In this document: positions 62,237 to 64,000 of the stretch, in pieces
How the letters are laid out: each line of letters begins with the position of its first letter
Position numbering within the stretch: the first letter of the stretch is position 1
Origin: Methanosarcina horonobensis HB-1 = JCM 15518
GTDB lineage: Archaea > Halobacteriota > Methanosarcinia > Methanosarcinales > Methanosarcinaceae
DNA length: 64,000 nucleotides
Direction of reading: 5' to 3'
Assembly: GCF_000970285.1 (NCBI RefSeq)
Contig: NZ_CP009516.1
Location: 372,001-436,000, forward strand
The notes under the pieces: generated by a model
Database searches by the model: none
What the model was told of the DNA's origin: nothing
The model's input: only the letters and a program-made list of their open reading frames with translations
Position numbers and translations under genes: made by a program

Positions 62237-63133
62237 TTAAAGCGCCTCCTTTAATCCATCGCCGTAATGACGCATGAATAATTCTTCCAGGGTCGCCGGT
62301 TCCGCTTTCAAGGATTTCAGTCCAAGAGGGGCCAGGATGCGCATAACTCCTTCCATGGCACTGGCGTCTACTGAAAATCGCCATTTTTCTCCTTCTTGGC
62401 TTGTATCGTATACACCGGGCAGCTGATGTAAATCGATATTTAAATTAGCAAATTCTGCAGTAACCGTAGTTCGGGTTAAATGCCGTAAATCTTCCAGTGT
62501 TCCCGATTCCACAATCTTGCCCTGCCGGATGATGCCCACGCGGTCACAGACAGCTTCGACCTCTGCCAGAATATGGCTCGATAAAAATACGGTTTTTCCG
62601 GCTTTCTTTGCTTTAAGAATATACTCCTGAAAAATGAGCTCCATAAGAGGGTCCAGGCCGGAAGTCGGTTCATCCAGAATCAACAATTCAGCGTTTGAAG
62701 ATAATGCAGTTATCAAAGCTACTTTCTGGCGGTTACCTTTTGAATAGGCTTTAGATTTTTTTCTGAGGTCCAGTTGAAATCTCTCTACCAGTTCTCTGCG
62801 GAAGGACGAATCAAAGCCTCCGTTTAAGCGCCCTAAAAAGTCAATCACTTCGCCGCCTGTCAGGTCTGGCCACAATGTAAAATCACCGGGCACATAGGCA
62901 ATGCGGCGGTGTAATTCTACCGCATCATGCCAGGGGTCGCCTCCCAGCAGTATAACTTCACCTGAGTCTTTGCGAAGCATGCCTAGAAGTATACGAATTG
63001 TGGTAGATTTACCTGCACCATTTGGTCCGATAAATCCATACACTTCTCCCTGTTTTACACTCAGGTCCACACCTTTTAACGCTTCCTGTTTGCCAAATGA
63101 CTTTTTCAGGCCCCTGATCTCGATAACATTCAT
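62237..63133 (-). CDS. ABC exporter ATP-binding protein (drug-exporter type)
   Basis: The protein, 298 residues from the ATG at 63133 (after GGAG; an earlier GTG-type frame start at 63193 overlaps the regulator gene), has Walker [11 protein letters not shown], signature YSKGNRQK, Walker [14 protein letters not shown], the H-loop SSHILAE and a C-terminal extension. It lies directly after the TetR-type regulator and before the deleted permease, the usual order of a self-regulated exporter operon. Without its permease it probably has no transport function. Confidence 0.87.
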   Translation of the reverse strand: MNVIEIRGLKKSFGKQEALKGVDLSVKQGEVYGFIGPNGAGKSTTIRILLGMLRKDSGEVILLGGDPWHDAVELHRRIAYVPGDFTLWPDLTGGEVIDFLGRLNGGFDSSFRRELVERFQLDLRKKSKAYSKGNRQKVALITALSSNAELLILDEPTSGLDPLMELIFQEYILKAKKAGKTVFLSSHILAEVEAVCDRVGIIRQGKIVESGTLEDLRHLTRTTVTAEFANLNIDLHQLPGVYDTSQEGEKWRFSVDASAMEGVMRILAPLGLKSLKAEPATLEELFMRHYGDGLKEAL

Positions 63134-63149
63134 TCCGGCAGCTCCATTT

Positions 63150-63773
63150 TTATTTATAGAAACTTTTTCTAAGTTCGTCCAGGTAACTGTCAAATTCTAT
63201 CTGTATCTCTTCAAAATCCAGGTCATTGATTTCTAAATTCCGGATTTCTTCCAACCGATAAGTCGAATAACCCATAATGGCCCAGAAAATAAGCTTTTTA
63301 CATTTTTCAACGTCCAGCCCTTCTCTGAATTTAGAATCATCAATATTTTCAAACATTATTTCATAACCTGATGATTGCCCCGTTTTTTTTCTTTCTTCCA
63401 GCTCTTTTTTTACTTCATTGGTTTCCGTTAATAGAGCAACCTTGATAAATTCAAAAATCCGCGGATATTTATGGATCACATCAACTTTCAGAAGGTATGT
63501 TTGGCGGAATCTTTCAAGTATATCTCTTTCATTAAAATTAATTAGGTCAAAATACTCCTCTTTTAAAACCTGATTGCAGTAATCGAACAGAAACAGAAAC
63601 AGATCCTTTTTGGTATTGATGTAATGGAACAATAAACCCTTAGAAATTCCGGATTCTTTTGCAATTACATTAGTTGATGCATCATCATAACCCTTGGATG
63701 CAAATTCCTTTAATGCAGCATTTATTATTGCATCTCTTCGTTTGGGTTCTAGATGTAACAATTTTGTAAACAT
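63150..63773 (-). CDS. TetR/AcrR-family regulator
   Basis: The 207-residue protein has a TetR-type N-terminal helix-turn-helix: [40 protein letters not shown] and [14 protein letters not shown]. The remainder is an all-helical ligand domain with a TetR_C-like pattern ([20 protein letters not shown]). It is the first gene of the exporter operon and probably represses it until a ligand binds. Four GGTCAA boxes just upstream are likely operators. Confidence 0.88.
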   Translation of the reverse strand: MFTKLLHLEPKRRDAIINAALKEFASKGYDDASTNVIAKESGISKGLLFHYINTKKDLFLFLFDYCNQVLKEEYFDLINFNERDILERFRQTYLLKVDVIHKYPRIFEFIKVALLTETNEVKKELEERKKTGQSSGYEIMFENIDDSKFREGLDVEKCKKLIFWAIMGYSTYRLEEIRNLEINDLDFEEIQIEFDSYLDELRKSFYK

Positions 63774-63825
63774 TTTGTTCCCTTCTTTAAAATTTCTTTA
63801 ACTGCCAAAAATAATTTGCCTGGCC

Positions 63826-63910
63826 GGTCAATGCTATCGGTCAACACTATAATACTGCTATTTATCTGATTGGTCAATACTATCATATCAGCATTTATCT
63901 GATAGGTCAA
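63826..63910 (-). promoter_or_regulatory. Operator region with four GGTCAA boxes
   Basis: GGTCAA starts at 63826, 63839, 63872 and 63905. The last three are part of a 33-bp tandem repeat ending in TTATCTGAT. The position, just before the TetR-type gene, fits an autoregulatory operator. The remaining bases to 64000 show no gene. Confidence 0.6.
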
Positions 63911-64000
63911 TATTGATTGGAAGTGTTTACTCATAAAATTTTCGATATAAATGATCGCCGATCAAAATGCGCTAAGCATCTAATCGATGGTCGTTTTTCA

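Noticed and set aside
63749..63934. 61-residue minus-strand open frame upstream of the TetR-type gene
   Set aside because: It only translates the 33-bp operator repeats (INADMIVLTNQ-type repeats) and has no support as a protein.

Overview
The window looks like a Methanosarcina (methanogenic archaeon) chromosome. Supporting signs are archaeal TATA-type promoters, PGF-pre-PGF and PKD surface proteins, NosD-like beta-helix proteins, FilR1-domain and DUF2111 regulators, a MtaA-type methyltransferase, and several transposon families typical of the genus. The species cannot be fixed from sequence alone. About half of the window is ordinary chromosome. The rest, mainly 20-43 kb and 52-58 kb, is accessory DNA full of insertion sequences, pseudogenes and non-coding elements.

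Layout. 0.4-8 kb: a type II P-type cation ATPase, a hybrid histidine kinase with two receivers overlapping a stand-alone receiver gene, and a FilR1 regulator. 8.9-16.2 kb: a six-gene operon for a complex I / group 4 hydrogenase-like membrane complex. Its large subunit has lost all four NiFe-binding cysteines and its small subunit has lost the proximal FeS ligands. A TrmB-like regulator lies just upstream. 17-22.7 kb: a PKD surface protein, a broken NosD/PGF surface-protein gene and a decayed IS481-type element. 22.8-26.4 kb: a GbsR-type regulator, a RibD-like reductase and a NatAB-like ABC exporter. 26.4-30.2 kb: an internally deleted iscB with a preserved omega-RNA region, a tandem repeat, a frameshifted membrane protein, a small exported cobalamin-domain-like protein and a decayed NosD gene carrying an IS5 fragment. 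30.4-37.1 kb: a DUF2111/PAS/GAF protein, then an operon of an NEW3 exported protein, an ABC ATPase and permease, an exported protein and a membrane-anchored winged-helix regulator.

37.1-43.8 kb: a flavodoxin-like pseudogene, a beta-helix protein, tRNA-Gln, and four diverged tandem copies of an undescribed-looking structured RNA of about 105 nt (three covarying helices, GGGG-rich loops). One copy is split by an IS5-type element that itself carries an IS256-type element. A HicB-like gene follows. 44-52.6 kb: a MtaA-like methyltransferase, a secreted transglutaminase-like protein and an alkaline phosphatase that share an upstream region, an SLC13/ArsB-type permease and a methyltransferase-ATP-grasp fusion. 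52.8-55.2 kb: a TnpB element interrupted by an intact IS481-type element with a 15-bp target duplication. 55.2-64 kb: a DRG GTPase, a small conserved protein, Hsp20, MoeA with a binding-protein domain, IlvE, tRNA-Arg, and a TetR-controlled ABC exporter with a deleted permease.

The strongest candidates for something new are the tandem structured-RNA array (39.9-43.6 kb), the apparently cofactor-free Ehr-like complex (8.9-16.2 kb), and the IscB/TnpB relics, where an omega-RNA survives its nuclease and two element ends supply the stop codons of neighbouring genes. All family names rest on reading motifs by eye; no database search was run.
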